Source: Tunturiibacter empetritectus (lineage in GTDB: Bacteria > Acidobacteriota > Terriglobia > Terriglobales > Acidobacteriaceae). Taken from it: a stretch of DNA of 64,000 nt. Each line of letters starts with the position of its first letter. Position 1 is the first letter of the stretch. Below the pieces are notes generated by a model. The model was given only the letters and a program-made list of their open reading frames with translations, searched no databases and was not told the origin of the DNA. Positions 9,110 through 17,705 of this stretch are shown in pieces. Location: contig NZ_JACCCU010000001.1 in assembly GCF_013410875.1 (NCBI RefSeq), forward strand, positions 2,790,001-2,854,000, written 5' to 3'. Position numbers and translations under genes: made by a program.

Positions 9110-12019
9110 TTAAGCTACGCTCTCGACAATCGCCCGGGTCTTCTCGGGATCGGGCCGTTCGAGGACGGGCGCGGGAGCCGGTCCTGCGATCTTCTTCTGG
9201 TAGGTGCAAAGGGGAGTCGTCGGCTCTTCCTCGGGCGCACCCTTCTTCTTGCGGCGCTTGGGTAGAGCTTCGCGATTGTTCGGGCAGATGAGGTAACTTC
9301 CCTTGTCGTTGACGACCTCAAGCACATACGCGCTGTCACACTTCGGGCAGGTCTGGTCGACCAACTTCAGGTTTGAGGCAAAGTCGCACTTAGGATAGTT
9401 CACGCAGCCGTAGAAGAGGTCGCCGCGCTTGGTCTTGCGGACGGCAATATCGCCGCCATCCTTTGGGCACTTTACGTCGAGCAGCTCCTGCTTGATGTAT
9501 TTGCACTTGGGATAGCCGCTGCAGCTGACGAACTCGCCGTACTGGCCGTTGCGAAGCAGCAGCGGTTTGCCGCACTTCGGGCAGGACTCTGCGAGCTGGA
9601 CCGGCGGCTTCTGCTGCACCTTCTGATTCAGTTTGCGAATCGTCTTGCAGGGCGGATCTTCGTTGTAGCCGGGGCAGGCCATGAACGGCCCCCAGGGACC
9701 ATTGCGCAGCACCATCGTGCGTCCGCAGTTGTCGCAGGCCTCCTCCTCGGGCGCCTCGTCGGCTCCGGGTGCGCTCAGATCAGGCTTTGCGGCGAAGTTC
9801 TCCTTGGTGAAGTCGCAGCTTATCGGCTCGACCGTGACCTTCTTGCCCTGTTCCGCAGCTTCGGCGATGGCCGACGCCATCTCCTTGGCATCGCCGACCT
9901 CCTTCGAATATTCGACGACATCTTCGGTAGTCGACTTCACGATCAGCGGGAAGGCAAACGCACTTGTAACCTTCTTCGTTACAGCTTTAGGATCCTTCTT
10001 CCAGGGGCCAGCCGCAATCGTCATCGGCTTTACTTTGGTGAAGTTGCTGCACGAGTAGAAGCTGCCGAACTTGCCCCACTTCAAGATGAGAGGGCTGCCG
10101 CAGTTGTCGCAGACTTCATTGGTCTTCTGCTCCATCCGCTTGACGTCTTCCATGTTGTCGCTGGCGACGTTCAGCTCCTTCTCGAAGTGGTCGTAGAACC
10201 CGCTCAGCAGATCGGTCCATCGTTCGGTACCGTCTTCCACTGCGTCGAGTTCGCCTTCAAGTGTCGCAGTGTAAGCCGTGTCGAAGATGTAGGGGAAGTT
10301 CTTCACCAGCAACTTCGTCACGACGGTGCCAATCTCGGTTGGCACAAACTTCGACTGGATCTTCTTGACGTAGTCGCGATCCTGAATCGTATTAATGATG
10401 GAGGCGTAGGTGGAGGGCCGGCCGATTCCCTTCTCTTCGAGTGTCTTGACCAGGCTCGCTTCGTTGAAGCGCGGCGGTGGCTGGGTAAACTTCTGCAGAG
10501 GGTCCAGCTTTTGCAGACGCAGCGCCTCGCCGTTGCTCAACTCCGGCAATCTTGCTTCTGTCTCATCCTCTTCTTCACTTCCAGCCTGCGCGGCGGCATC
10601 AGCGTCCACAGGCGATTTCGCGCTTGCCTCTTCCTTCGCTGCTCTGTCTTTGGCTGCCTGGCGTGCGCGCTTGTCTTCTTCTTCGAACTTCAGGTGACCT
10701 TCGAACTTGAGCACACTGCCGGTCACGCGGAAGTCATAGGCGAGCTTTGCCTGCGCAACAATATCTACCGTCGTCTGATCGAAGACCGCTGGCGTCATCT
10801 GGCTCGACACAAAACGCTGCCAGATCAGCTTGTAGAGGCGGTACTGCTCGTCGCTCAGATACTTCCGGATCGAGTCCGGTGTGTACTTTACGCCGGTCGG
10901 CCGGATCGCCTCGTGCGCACCCTGCGCCTCCACCTGCTGCTTTTTGCCGACATACTCGTTCGGAGTTGCCGGCAGATACTTCGCACCCAGCTTGCCGATG
11001 AACTCGCGAGCCTCTGCAATTGCATCTGCGCTGACGCGGGTCGAGTCGGTACGCATGTAGGTGATAAGACCGACAGTGCCCTCTGCGCCAATCTCCACGC
11101 CCTCATATAAACGCTGCGCCACGCCCATCGTGCGTCGCACGTTGAAGCCGAGACGCCCTGCTGCATCCTGCTGCAGTTTGCTCGTCGTGAACGGAGCCTT
11201 CGGATTGCTTCTGCGCTCTTTCTTGTCGACCGAGCGGACGCTCCACTTCGCAACCTTCAGTTCGCTGACCACCTCGTCGACGGCCTCTTGATCGGGCAGC
11301 GCGTTCGACAGAAAGAGCTCTTTGCCCTCTTCATCTTTGCCGTTGGCGACGCGAGCAGGCACGCCGTTGACACCGACGAACCGTGCGGTGAAGCTCTGCT
11401 TGTTGGCAGTCGGCTCAAGCTGTGCATCGATGGTCCAGTACTCCACTGGATTGAAGTCATTAATCTCCTGCTCGCGCTCGACGATCAGCCGCAGCGCGAC
11501 GGTCTGCACGCGTCCTGCGGAGAGTCCGCGTCGAACCTTGTCCCAGAGCAGCGGAGAGACCTGATAGCCCACCAACCGATCCAGCACGCGCCGCGTCTGC
11601 TGCGCATCGACCAGATCCTCATCGATATCCCGTGCGTGCAAGAACGCAGCCTGCACCGCTTTTTTGGTGATCTCATTAAAGGTGACACGCCGAACCTTCG
11701 ACTTGTCCTTCATCATCGGCAGCAACTGGATGGAGAGGTGTGCGGCGATGGCCTCGCCTTCGCGGTCAGGGTCCGGCGCAAGGTAGACCATGTCCGCCTT
11801 CGACGCCAGTTTCTTCAGCCGATCCACCACCTTCTCTTTGCCTGGAGACACGATCAGCGTCGGCTCAAACGTCCGCTTCTTCAGCTCTACGCCGATGTCG
11901 TTCTTCGGCAGGTCCATGATGTGGCCTATCGAGGCCTCCACCACGTAGTCACTGCCGAGATACTTCCCAATCGTCTTCGCCTTCGCCGGCGATTCGACGA
12001 TAACTAATGATTTACCCAT
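9110..12019 (-). CDS. topA: DNA topoisomerase I (type IA) with multiple C-terminal zinc ribbons
   Basis: Relaxes negative supercoils by single-strand passage. 969 residues. The N-terminal TOPRIM domain begins SLVIVESPAKAKTIGKYLG and carries the DPDREGEA acidic metal site near residue 83-90. The catalytic tyrosine is Tyr321 in GLITYMRTDSTR. The strand-passage domain follows, including PDP-like GRPSTYASII. An insertion rich in Ala, Asp and Glu (about residues 460-505) precedes LPELSNGEALRL. The C-terminus contains five Cys clusters of zinc-ribbon type (CDNCGS, CDNCGR, CPKCGK, CPKDGG, CPKCDS, each with a later Cys group); the first and fourth have fewer Cys, so perhaps not all bind zinc. dprA lies upstream on the same strand, a pairing often seen in bacteria. 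Confidence 0.97.
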   Translation of the reverse strand: MGKSLVIVESPAKAKTIGKYLGSDYVVEASIGHIMDLPKNDIGVELKKRTFEPTLIVSPGKEKVVDRLKKLASKADMVYLAPDPDREGEAIAAHLSIQLLPMMKDKSKVRRVTFNEITKKAVQAAFLHARDIDEDLVDAQQTRRVLDRLVGYQVSPLLWDKVRRGLSAGRVQTVALRLIVEREQEINDFNPVEYWTIDAQLEPTANKQSFTARFVGVNGVPARVANGKDEEGKELFLSNALPDQEAVDEVVSELKVAKWSVRSVDKKERRSNPKAPFTTSKLQQDAAGRLGFNVRRTMGVAQRLYEGVEIGAEGTVGLITYMRTDSTRVSADAIAEAREFIGKLGAKYLPATPNEYVGKKQQVEAQGAHEAIRPTGVKYTPDSIRKYLSDEQYRLYKLIWQRFVSSQMTPAVFDQTTVDIVAQAKLAYDFRVTGSVLKFEGHLKFEEEDKRARQAAKDRAAKEEASAKSPVDADAAAQAGSEEEDETEARLPELSNGEALRLQKLDPLQKFTQPPPRFNEASLVKTLEEKGIGRPSTYASIINTIQDRDYVKKIQSKFVPTEIGTVVTKLLVKNFPYIFDTAYTATLEGELDAVEDGTERWTDLLSGFYDHFEKELNVASDNMEDVKRMEQKTNEVCDNCGSPLILKWGKFGSFYSCSNFTKVKPMTIAAGPWKKDPKAVTKKVTSAFAFPLIVKSTTEDVVEYSKEVGDAKEMASAIAEAAEQGKKVTVEPISCDFTKENFAAKPDLSAPGADEAPEEEACDNCGRTMVLRNGPWGPFMACPGYNEDPPCKTIRKLNQKVQQKPPVQLAESCPKCGKPLLLRNGQYGEFVSCSGYPKCKYIKQELLDVKCPKDGGDIAVRKTKRGDLFYGCVNYPKCDFASNLKLVDQTCPKCDSAYVLEVVNDKGSYLICPNNREALPKRRKKKGAPEEEPTTPLCTYQKKIAGPAPAPVLERPDPEKTRAIVESVA

Positions 12020-12289
12020 TTGTTCCCTTCATCCACCAGAACGAAATGCCGAGGCAAAACGTTCCACACTTGCCTTTTCCATTGCGAACCTAACACGAGT
12101 TCCGCCAACGCGTCATCTTGTCATGTTTGCTCAACTGACGAAATCGAACTGAGAAGGTCATAGCACAGCAACCAAAACCGGCGAGCCGACCCACGCTGTG
12201 GATAACCTGCCAAGTCAAACGAAACCATGAGCTTACGTTTATCTTTGCGGCATCCGGTTTGCCGTGGGAATCAACCTTGCCACTGCGGC

Positions 12290-13474
12290 TCAGAACGCCC
12301 GCACATAATTTTTTCCCGGAAGTTGCCGAACGCGGCCTGCAAGCTCCAGTTCGAACAGCGCTGTGAAGATCTCGGCAGAGCCTAACTCTGCCTCCAACTG
12401 TTCGATCAGCTCGTCCAGTTGCGTTGACTCGTCGTGCCGCAACCGATCGAATACGATCCTTTCGTGCTCGGGAAGCGGCGTATCGTTAAATAGAGATGCA
12501 GCCCCTCCCGGTTTCGATTCAGAGCCTCCCCCAGTCGCCGCCTGCTCATCCTCCAAGGCCAGCCTGATCTCGGAGGGCAGATCCTCCCAGATATCCTCCC
12601 ACGTCGCTGTGAGCTTAGCGCCCTGTTTTATCAGTGTGTTAGGCCCCCACGCGTTCTTGTTCGTCACGTTCCCCGGGACAGCGTAGACATCGCGATTCTG
12701 CTCCATCGCACACCGCGCCGTAATTCTGGTTCCGCTGTACTCAGCCGCTTCGATGACCAGCACCCCAACACTCATTCCGCTCAGAATCCGGTTGCGGATG
12801 GGAAAGTTCTGCGGCGCGGGAAATGTTCCGAGGGGGTACTCGCTTACGATGGTTCCGCCGGTTGCGACGATCTGCTCGGCCAGCTTCTTGTTCTCCTTGG
12901 GATAGATGACGTCGATGCCTGTGCCCCAGACAGCAACGGTTTTGCCGCCTGCTTCGATCGCTCCCTTGTGCGCTGCGGTGTCGACCCCGCGAGCCATGCC
13001 GCTGAGAATGACCATCCGCCGATTCGCAAGATCGCGCGAGAGCAACTCCGCCATCCCCGCTCCATACGGCGAAGGCTGACGCGTTCCAACGACGGCAATT
13101 CCAGGTCGGGCCAGCAGAGAGACATCGCCGCGGATCCACAGCGCCGACGGTGGATCGTAGATCTCGCGCAGCCGCTCGGGGTAGGCCTCCTCTTCGGGTG
13201 TCAATAGACTACCGCCGGCTTCGGCGACGCGCTTTAACTCTTCTTCCGCCGCAGCTTTGGCTTTGCCTTCAAAGACGAACTGCGCCGACTGCGCCGGCAT
13301 CCCTGCGCCCTCTAACTCGGTCAGCGACGCCTCCAGCACACGCTCCGCCGCCCCCAATCGATTCATCGCCTTCCAGATTCTTGTGGGTCCCATTCCCGGC
13401 GTCAGCGTCAACGCCACCCAGGCCAAACGCGCCTGCTCCTTTACCACTGTTGCATCCTGCTGCGCCAAAGCCAT
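12290..13474 (-). CDS. dprA: DNA processing protein DprA (Smf)
   Basis: Loads RecA onto incoming single-stranded DNA during natural transformation. 394 residues. The N-terminal helical part (WVALTLTPGMGPTRIWKAMNRLG, HhH/SAM-like) is followed by the Rossmann-like DprA core with GIAVVGTRQPSPYGAGMAELLSRDLA, SGMARGVDTAAHKGAIEAGGKTVAVWGTGIDVIYPKENK, TGGTIVSEYPLGTFPAPQNFPIRNRILSGMS and the later EYSGTRITARCAMEQNRDVYAVPGNVT, all typical. A C-terminal winged-helix (DprA_WH) domain is present at about residues 330-394. It lies 270 bp upstream of topA on the same strand. With comM in the same window it suggests transformation capacity, although no uptake machinery is visible here. Confidence 0.95.
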   Translation of the reverse strand: MALAQQDATVVKEQARLAWVALTLTPGMGPTRIWKAMNRLGAAERVLEASLTELEGAGMPAQSAQFVFEGKAKAAAEEELKRVAEAGGSLLTPEEEAYPERLREIYDPPSALWIRGDVSLLARPGIAVVGTRQPSPYGAGMAELLSRDLANRRMVILSGMARGVDTAAHKGAIEAGGKTVAVWGTGIDVIYPKENKKLAEQIVATGGTIVSEYPLGTFPAPQNFPIRNRILSGMSVGVLVIEAAEYSGTRITARCAMEQNRDVYAVPGNVTNKNAWGPNTLIKQGAKLTATWEDIWEDLPSEIRLALEDEQAATGGGSESKPGGAASLFNDTPLPEHERIVFDRLRHDESTQLDELIEQLEAELGSAEIFTALFELELAGRVRQLPGKNYVRAF

Positions 13475-13570
13475 TCATGGTCCTCTTCATCGGTATGCTT
13501 CGCGGGCCTCTCTAGTCTGCGACTTCAAACATCGCCGACCGGCAGAGGCTCACCGTCACTGTATCGCATC

Positions 13571-14344
13571 TCACGCGGCAGAGTCGGAGGCAAAACTCTC
13601 GGCAAGGATAAAGGACACACCACTCATCGCCAATGCAACTAGCAGGCTAGTGACCTCGTCGCCATTGCGCGGTTGGGCTGCCACGCGCGGCAGATGCAAG
13701 ATGAGAACCCAGATAAGAAACATCGTGCCCAACAGAATTGACGCGGTTCGTGCCATCTGCCTGGTGATGATCGCCAGAGCAGCTGCGACAAACGCGACTC
13801 CGACGAAGTACGCCCAGAAGAGACGCGCAGGAATCCATGCGGGGACAATTGTCGCCACAAACTTCGCATACAAAAAATGCTGCGCGGCGAAGACGACCAG
13901 CGCGACGGCAAACGCAACGCGCCCGAAGGTGGCTAGATGCGACAAGGTCTTGTTTGTCGGCTCGAACCTAAGTCCGTCCGGAGTCTCGATCCGAGCCAGC
14001 ACGAAGGCACCACCCATCAAAGCCAGAAGCTCGAAGCCGCTGGTCCAGGGATCGGGACTATGCGGGTGCGCGATAAGTCTGGGGAGTTGCAGAGACAGGA
14101 CGTACAAAAACAGAGCAACCCCCAGAAACGCCGCCGCCAGTCGTGCCATTTTTTCAGTCACAATGCAGACTGCAACCGCGATCAGCACAGCTCCAGCCAG
14201 CACCGCCATCGGGTGCGGCCCCGGAATCCACGGAGGGCCAGGAATCGGCCCCTTCAACCCGCCGACGTAGATGAAGTGCTCTACACCAAAGAACACCAGC
14301 GCGATGGCAAAGAAGAGACGACCGACCTTCAACAATCCATCCAT
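13571..14344 (-). CDS. eight-TM membrane protein with internal DoxX-like duplication
   Basis: 257 residues with about eight hydrophobic helices. The two halves look alike. The first has VGRLFFAIALVFFGVEHFIYVGGL, then PWIPGP and MAVLAGAVLIAVAVCIVTEKMARLAAAFLG. The second has FGRVAFAVALVVFAAQHFLYAKFV, then PAWIPARLFWAYFVGVAFVAAALAIITRQMARTASILLG. Each half thus carries an F-(G/A)-x-(E/Q)-HF-(I/L)-Y motif after helix 1, the arrangement of DoxX/DUF4267-like four-helix units. It is probably an inner-membrane protein made by gene duplication and fusion. The function is unknown. It precedes dprA on the same strand but is about 100 bp away. Confidence 0.8.
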   Translation of the reverse strand: MDGLLKVGRLFFAIALVFFGVEHFIYVGGLKGPIPGPPWIPGPHPMAVLAGAVLIAVAVCIVTEKMARLAAAFLGVALFLYVLSLQLPRLIAHPHSPDPWTSGFELLALMGGAFVLARIETPDGLRFEPTNKTLSHLATFGRVAFAVALVVFAAQHFLYAKFVATIVPAWIPARLFWAYFVGVAFVAAALAIITRQMARTASILLGTMFLIWVLILHLPRVAAQPRNGDEVTSLLVALAMSGVSFILAESFASDSAA

Positions 14345-14403
14345 TCTTTTTGCTCCCTTTCCGAATGACCTGGTTGCGTCGTGAGAATCCTACTACCAGT
14401 CTG

Positions 14404-14598
14404 CTATCTATCCTCCTCGTCACACCGCTTGCACTCCATCAGGCTTCCGATGTGCGCCGCTCTGCCCTCTTTCGTCGTCACCCACTCCCGCAGAATCCAA
14501 GGGGGATCGTGCCGCACATGCTGCCCATGCCCGCAGTCCAACCGGGCCGCCCAGTGCTGCTGTTCATCCTGATAAAACCCCACCACCCGCCTCTGCAT
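14404..14598 (-). CDS. DUF3565 small zinc-ribbon-like protein
   Basis: 64 residues from ATG at 14598; a TTG further upstream would add eight residues without homology. The sequence contains the family signature in order: RRVVGFYQDEQQHWAARL, DCGHGQHVRHDPPW, then a Trp/Thr stretch WVTTKEGRAAHIG and a final ECKRCD. The Cys/His in DCGHGQHVRH and the terminal CKRC could bind one zinc ion. Members are small cytoplasmic proteins of unknown role. It is divergent from mqnA, about 60 bp away, and could share a promoter region with it. Confidence 0.85.
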   Translation of the reverse strand: MQRRVVGFYQDEQQHWAARLDCGHGQHVRHDPPWILREWVTTKEGRAAHIGSLMECKRCDEEDR

Positions 14599-14658
14599 CG
14601 AGCGCGTCCCCCTGACATCCAATAAACTAGTCCTTTGAACACTTCGTCTTCATCTTCC

Positions 14659-15501
14659 ATGCTTCGTGTCGCTGCCATCAACTTTCTCAATCCCGCACCG
14701 CTGATGTGGGACTTCGAACACGCACCGCTTGCGCAGGAGCTGGCACAGCGCTATTCGCTGCACTACACCCAGCCCTCGCAGTGCGCCGCAGAGCTTCTCG
14801 CAGGCCGCGCCGACCTTGGCCTCATCCCTATCGCAGCGCTTACGCCGGAGCTCGCCGTCGTCCCGGGCTGCACCATCGCTTCGTTGAATGAAGTTCGTTC
14901 TATTCAGCTCATCATCAAATCGCCTCACACTTTCAGCACAGTGAAGACGGTCTCGGCCGACACCGCCTCTCGCAGCTCGCTCGCGTATGCGGAGATTCTC
15001 TTCCGCAGATTCGCCAACAATCATCCGGCCTTCCTGCCCGCTTCAGCCGATCCTGTGGCCATGCTGCAGCAGGCAGATGCTGCGATCCTGATCGGCGATC
15101 CGGCCCTGTTCGCCCTCGAACGCCGCGAACATATCGAGGCCGTGGTTGGTCCATGCCAGTGGTTCGATCTCGCTCATGAGTGGCACATCCGCACCAACGT
15201 ACCCTGGGTCGCCGCGGTGTGGGCCGTGCGGCCAGAGTCTCTGGGGGCTCCTGGAATCACCGATATTCAACTCGTCGAAGACCTCGAAGCCTCGCGCAAT
15301 CACGGCCTGTTGCACATCGAAGATCTGGTCGAAGAGTGGGCTCCGCGAATCAACCTGAGCCCCGCTGTCATTCGTCACTATCTCTCTAGCAATATCCACT
15401 ACGTTCTAAATACGGATTGCATGCATGCCATTAAACTCTTTCGGCAGTACGCCGCGGAGGTCGATGTTCTTCCCGCTCTGCCCGATCTTCGCCTCCTGTA
15501 A
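14659..15501 (+). CDS. mqnA: chorismate dehydratase (futalosine pathway)
   Basis: Converts chorismate to 3-enolpyruvyl-benzoate, the first step of the futalosine route to menaquinone. About 280 residues from ATG 14659; an upstream TTG at 14635 would only add a Ser-rich tail. The family opening LRVAAINFLNPAPLMWDFEH is clear, then CAAELLAGRADLGLIPIAAL (ligand-binding loop), SLNEVRSIQLI, and DPALFALERRE with FDLAHEWHIRTNVPWVAAVWAV. This is a solute-binding-protein fold used as an enzyme. No other mqn gene is present in the window. Its presence means the organism respires with menaquinone made through futalosine. Confidence 0.93.
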   Translation: MLRVAAINFLNPAPLMWDFEHAPLAQELAQRYSLHYTQPSQCAAELLAGRADLGLIPIAALTPELAVVPGCTIASLNEVRSIQLIIKSPHTFSTVKTVSADTASRSSLAYAEILFRRFANNHPAFLPASADPVAMLQQADAAILIGDPALFALERREHIEAVVGPCQWFDLAHEWHIRTNVPWVAAVWAVRPESLGAPGITDIQLVEDLEASRNHGLLHIEDLVEEWAPRINLSPAVIRHYLSSNIHYVLNTDCMHAIKLFRQYAAEVDVLPALPDLRLL

Positions 15502-15581
15502 GTCCTCTGCTATACTCGCCGCTCCACCAATCTTTTTAGAATTTCAGCGACTTCTTCTCCGTGGGTCGCGTCTTAACCTCT

Positions 15582-16319
15582 ATGAGCCTGCGCGCAGCTG
15601 CCACGATCCTAATCGAGATCCCAGTCAAGAGCCTCGTCGCAGCCCTGCAGACGGCTGGCTCCACGCATCATGCGCGTAGTCCCTTCCTCCATCTGCTCTT
15701 CAGCTTTGGCCTGTTCGGCGTCTTTCTGGTCTCAATCGTCGACAGCTCCTTCGTTCCACTGCCTCTGCCCGGCGTCACCGACATCATGATCATCGTGATG
15801 TCCGCGCAGCATCAGAGCTGGTTCCTGTTAATTCTGCTCGCTACAGTCGGTTCAGGACTCGGCGGATGGTTTAGCTATCAGGTAGGCCAGTCGGGCGGCA
15901 TGGCCTTTATCGAAAAGCACATTCCGCCGCGCATCTTCAAACGCGTCTGCGACTGGATGGAAAATCACGCCATCCTCTCCGTGGCTCTGCCGGCGATTCT
16001 GCCGCCTCCCATGCCGCTCAGCCCCTTCGTGCTCGCTGCCGGCGCGCTCAAGATGTCGCGCAGAAAATTTCTTACCACCTTCATCATCAGCCGATGCCTG
16101 CGCCACTCGGTCGCTGCGTGGCTCGGAATCTACTACGGACGGCACATCCTGCATCTTTGGAACAGCCTTTCGGCAAAGTACGCAACTCCTGTCCTCATTG
16201 TCATCTGGACGGGAATCATCGCAAGCTGCGCCTTTGCCTTCTGGAAGCTCTATAAGACCTCGCGCACCGTCCATCCAGGCTCGCGAGCAATCGCCAAGCA
16301 CTCCAACACGGCTGCCTGA
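15582..16319 (+). CDS. DedA/VTT-domain membrane protein (YqaA-like)
   Basis: About 245 residues; ATG 15582 is favoured, with an in-frame GTG at 15561 as alternative. Hydrophobic helices are at LLFSFGLFGVFLVSIVDSSFVPLPLPG, IMIIVMSAQ..WFLLILLATVGSGLGGWFSYQVG, AILSVALPAILPPPMPLSPFVLAAGALKM, FIISRCLRHSVAAWLGIYYG and a final VLIVIWTGIIASCAFAFWKL. The Pro-rich re-entrant loops (SFVPLPLPG and LPPPMPLSPF) with G-x-x-x-G are the VTT signature. Members translocate or scramble lipids, including undecaprenyl phosphate carriers, but the substrate of this one is unknown. It follows mqnA by 80 bp. Confidence 0.88.
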   Translation: MSLRAAATILIEIPVKSLVAALQTAGSTHHARSPFLHLLFSFGLFGVFLVSIVDSSFVPLPLPGVTDIMIIVMSAQHQSWFLLILLATVGSGLGGWFSYQVGQSGGMAFIEKHIPPRIFKRVCDWMENHAILSVALPAILPPPMPLSPFVLAAGALKMSRRKFLTTFIISRCLRHSVAAWLGIYYGRHILHLWNSLSAKYATPVLIVIWTGIIASCAFAFWKLYKTSRTVHPGSRAIAKHSNTAA

Positions 16320-16329
16320 GTCCACTTCT

Positions 16330-17016
16330 TTAAGCCGCAGCTTTTGCCCGCGGAGCAAACTTGCGCTGGTAGTACGCCGTAGTGAGGATGATTGCAGGCA
16401 CCCCCACCATCACGGGCCACAGCCACACGTACCAGTGATTGCCAACGACCCGCGTCAGCGTGACTACACTGAAGGCAGACCACGCCGCAATGTAGCTCCC
16501 GATAAAGTTTCCCAGATGCGTGTACCACCAGAACATCTTCTCCCTCGGCTTGCGCACGAACGAGAGCAACTGGGTCGCCGCGCCTCTCATTCCGATGAAT
16601 CCGAACGCCACACCTACCAGCGGAATCACCTCGATGGAGGCGGGACGGAACCACGACATCCAGGCCAACAGCGCACTTGTCGCGAAGGTGACGATACCGG
16701 CGATCCAGTCGATCGGCTCCGCTCCTCCTCCGCGCGCCAGCTCCTTCAACTGCAGAACACGATAGCCCGAAAAGGCAAAGTAGAAGCTGAACACCGCCAC
16801 CAGGGCCAGAAACCGCACTGGAAAGAAGAAGGCCATCGGTATCGCAGTGGCCGCTACGATCCCCATCGACCACAGATAGACCATCCCCCAGCGTTTATGC
16901 TGCTTGCCACCCTTTGCCGTGACCAGCGCGACGGGAGCGAGTAGAAACGACGAGGCCCCAGCCGCAATATGAATCGCAAGAAAGATCTTTACCCACAGCG
17001 GATCGAGTGCATGCAT
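16330..17016 (-). CDS. seven-TM membrane protein (DUF2306-like), coupled to PadR
   Basis: About 228 residues with seven hydrophobic helices. The start is ATG at 17016, because AGGAGG lies five bases before it; a GTG at 17019 would be too close to that site. After the first helix comes GKQHKRWGMVYLWSM, a GxxHKxxGxxY pattern found in DUF2306 and related heme-like membrane proteins, with His residues in or near membrane ends. A second His motif is YTHLGNF. The ATG overlaps the TGA of the PadR gene by one base, so translation is coupled and this is the likely main target of PadR control. The function is unknown. Confidence 0.8.
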   Translation of the reverse strand: MHALDPLWVKIFLAIHIAAGASSFLLAPVALVTAKGGKQHKRWGMVYLWSMGIVAATAIPMAFFFPVRFLALVAVFSFYFAFSGYRVLQLKELARGGGAEPIDWIAGIVTFATSALLAWMSWFRPASIEVIPLVGVAFGFIGMRGAATQLLSFVRKPREKMFWWYTHLGNFIGSYIAAWSAFSVVTLTRVVGNHWYVWLWPVMVGVPAIILTTAYYQRKFAPRAKAAA

Positions 17017-17588
17017 CACTTCCTCCTTTTTCCCTTGCTTTCTATCTCATCCAACTCCGCCAGCGTCTCTCTGCACCACTTCAATATGGCTGCACTATGG
17101 TGGCGTCCATAGTTCAGCGTCATCAGCCAGTAGGGCAGATTCGGGTCGTTCGCCTTATCCCGCCGCAGCTGCTTCGCCATAGCGGTGTACACCTTCAACG
17201 CCCTCTGGTGAAACTCCATATTCGAAGCCACGTGTTCGCGGTTGACGCTCATCGCGACGTGCACACCGAAGAAGAGCTTCAGCAACAACTCGTTCCTCGC
17301 CGTCTCTTCCGCGACTGGAATCTTCAACCATTCCTGAAGTCGCTCGCGTCCGTCCGCCGTAAGCGAATACAGGTTGCGGTCCGGCTTCCCCTTGTTGCGC
17401 TCGGTCTTCTTCTCGACCAGACCAGCTGCCGCAAGCCGCTTCAATCCTGGATAGATCTGCCCATAGCTCTCGCTCCAGAAGTGCCCGATGGAGCGCGAGA
17501 CCATCTGGCGAATGTCGTATCCGGACATCGGCCTCAGGCTCAGCAGTCCAAGCAAAGCATTCGGGGTCGACCCGCCTTCCATCTTCAT
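17016..17588 (-). CDS. PadR family transcriptional regulator
   Basis: About 190 residues from ATG 17588; the frame extends to a GTG at 17618, but that would start inside a palindromic sequence that is better read as operator. The N-terminal winged helix is typical: NALLGLLSLRPMSGYDIRQMV, HFWSESYGQIYPGLKRLAAAGLVEKK, RNLYSLTADGRERLQEWL. The C-terminal Vir_C_2-like helical dimerisation part follows. It is co-transcribed with the membrane protein behind it, so it probably represses that gene and itself in response to an unknown small molecule, as in many PadR/membrane-protein pairs. Confidence 0.93.
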   Translation of the reverse strand: MKMEGGSTPNALLGLLSLRPMSGYDIRQMVSRSIGHFWSESYGQIYPGLKRLAAAGLVEKKTERNKGKPDRNLYSLTADGRERLQEWLKIPVAEETARNELLLKLFFGVHVAMSVNREHVASNMEFHQRALKVYTAMAKQLRRDKANDPNLPYWLMTLNYGRHHSAAILKWCRETLAELDEIESKGKRRK

Positions 17589-17595
17589 AGCTTCA

Positions 17596-17615
17596 AGATA
17601 TATATCTAAAAGATA
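17596..17615. promoter_or_regulatory. putative PadR operator palindromes
   Basis: Two overlapping palindromes stand directly before the PadR start. One is the perfect 12-bp AGATATATATCT (17596-17607). The other is TATCT, three bases, AGATA (17603-17615). AT-rich inverted repeats at the regulator's own promoter are where PadR proteins usually bind. The role is inferred from position only. Confidence 0.5.
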
Positions 17616-17654
17616 CACTGAACAAGAAAATTATTAGAAGAGGCTAAAAGAAAA

Positions 17655-17680
17655 CGGGTGAAGCATCTCGGCTTCACCCG
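17655..17680 (-). terminator. rho-independent terminator of fabH
   Basis: Perfect 10-bp stem CGGGTGAAGC / GCTTCACCCG with a 6-base loop. On the minus strand it is followed by TTTTC. It lies 26 bp after the fabH stop codon and before the PadR promoter. Confidence 0.85.
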
Positions 17681-17705
17681 CTCGAAATTCTTTAGAGCCT
17701 ATGCT

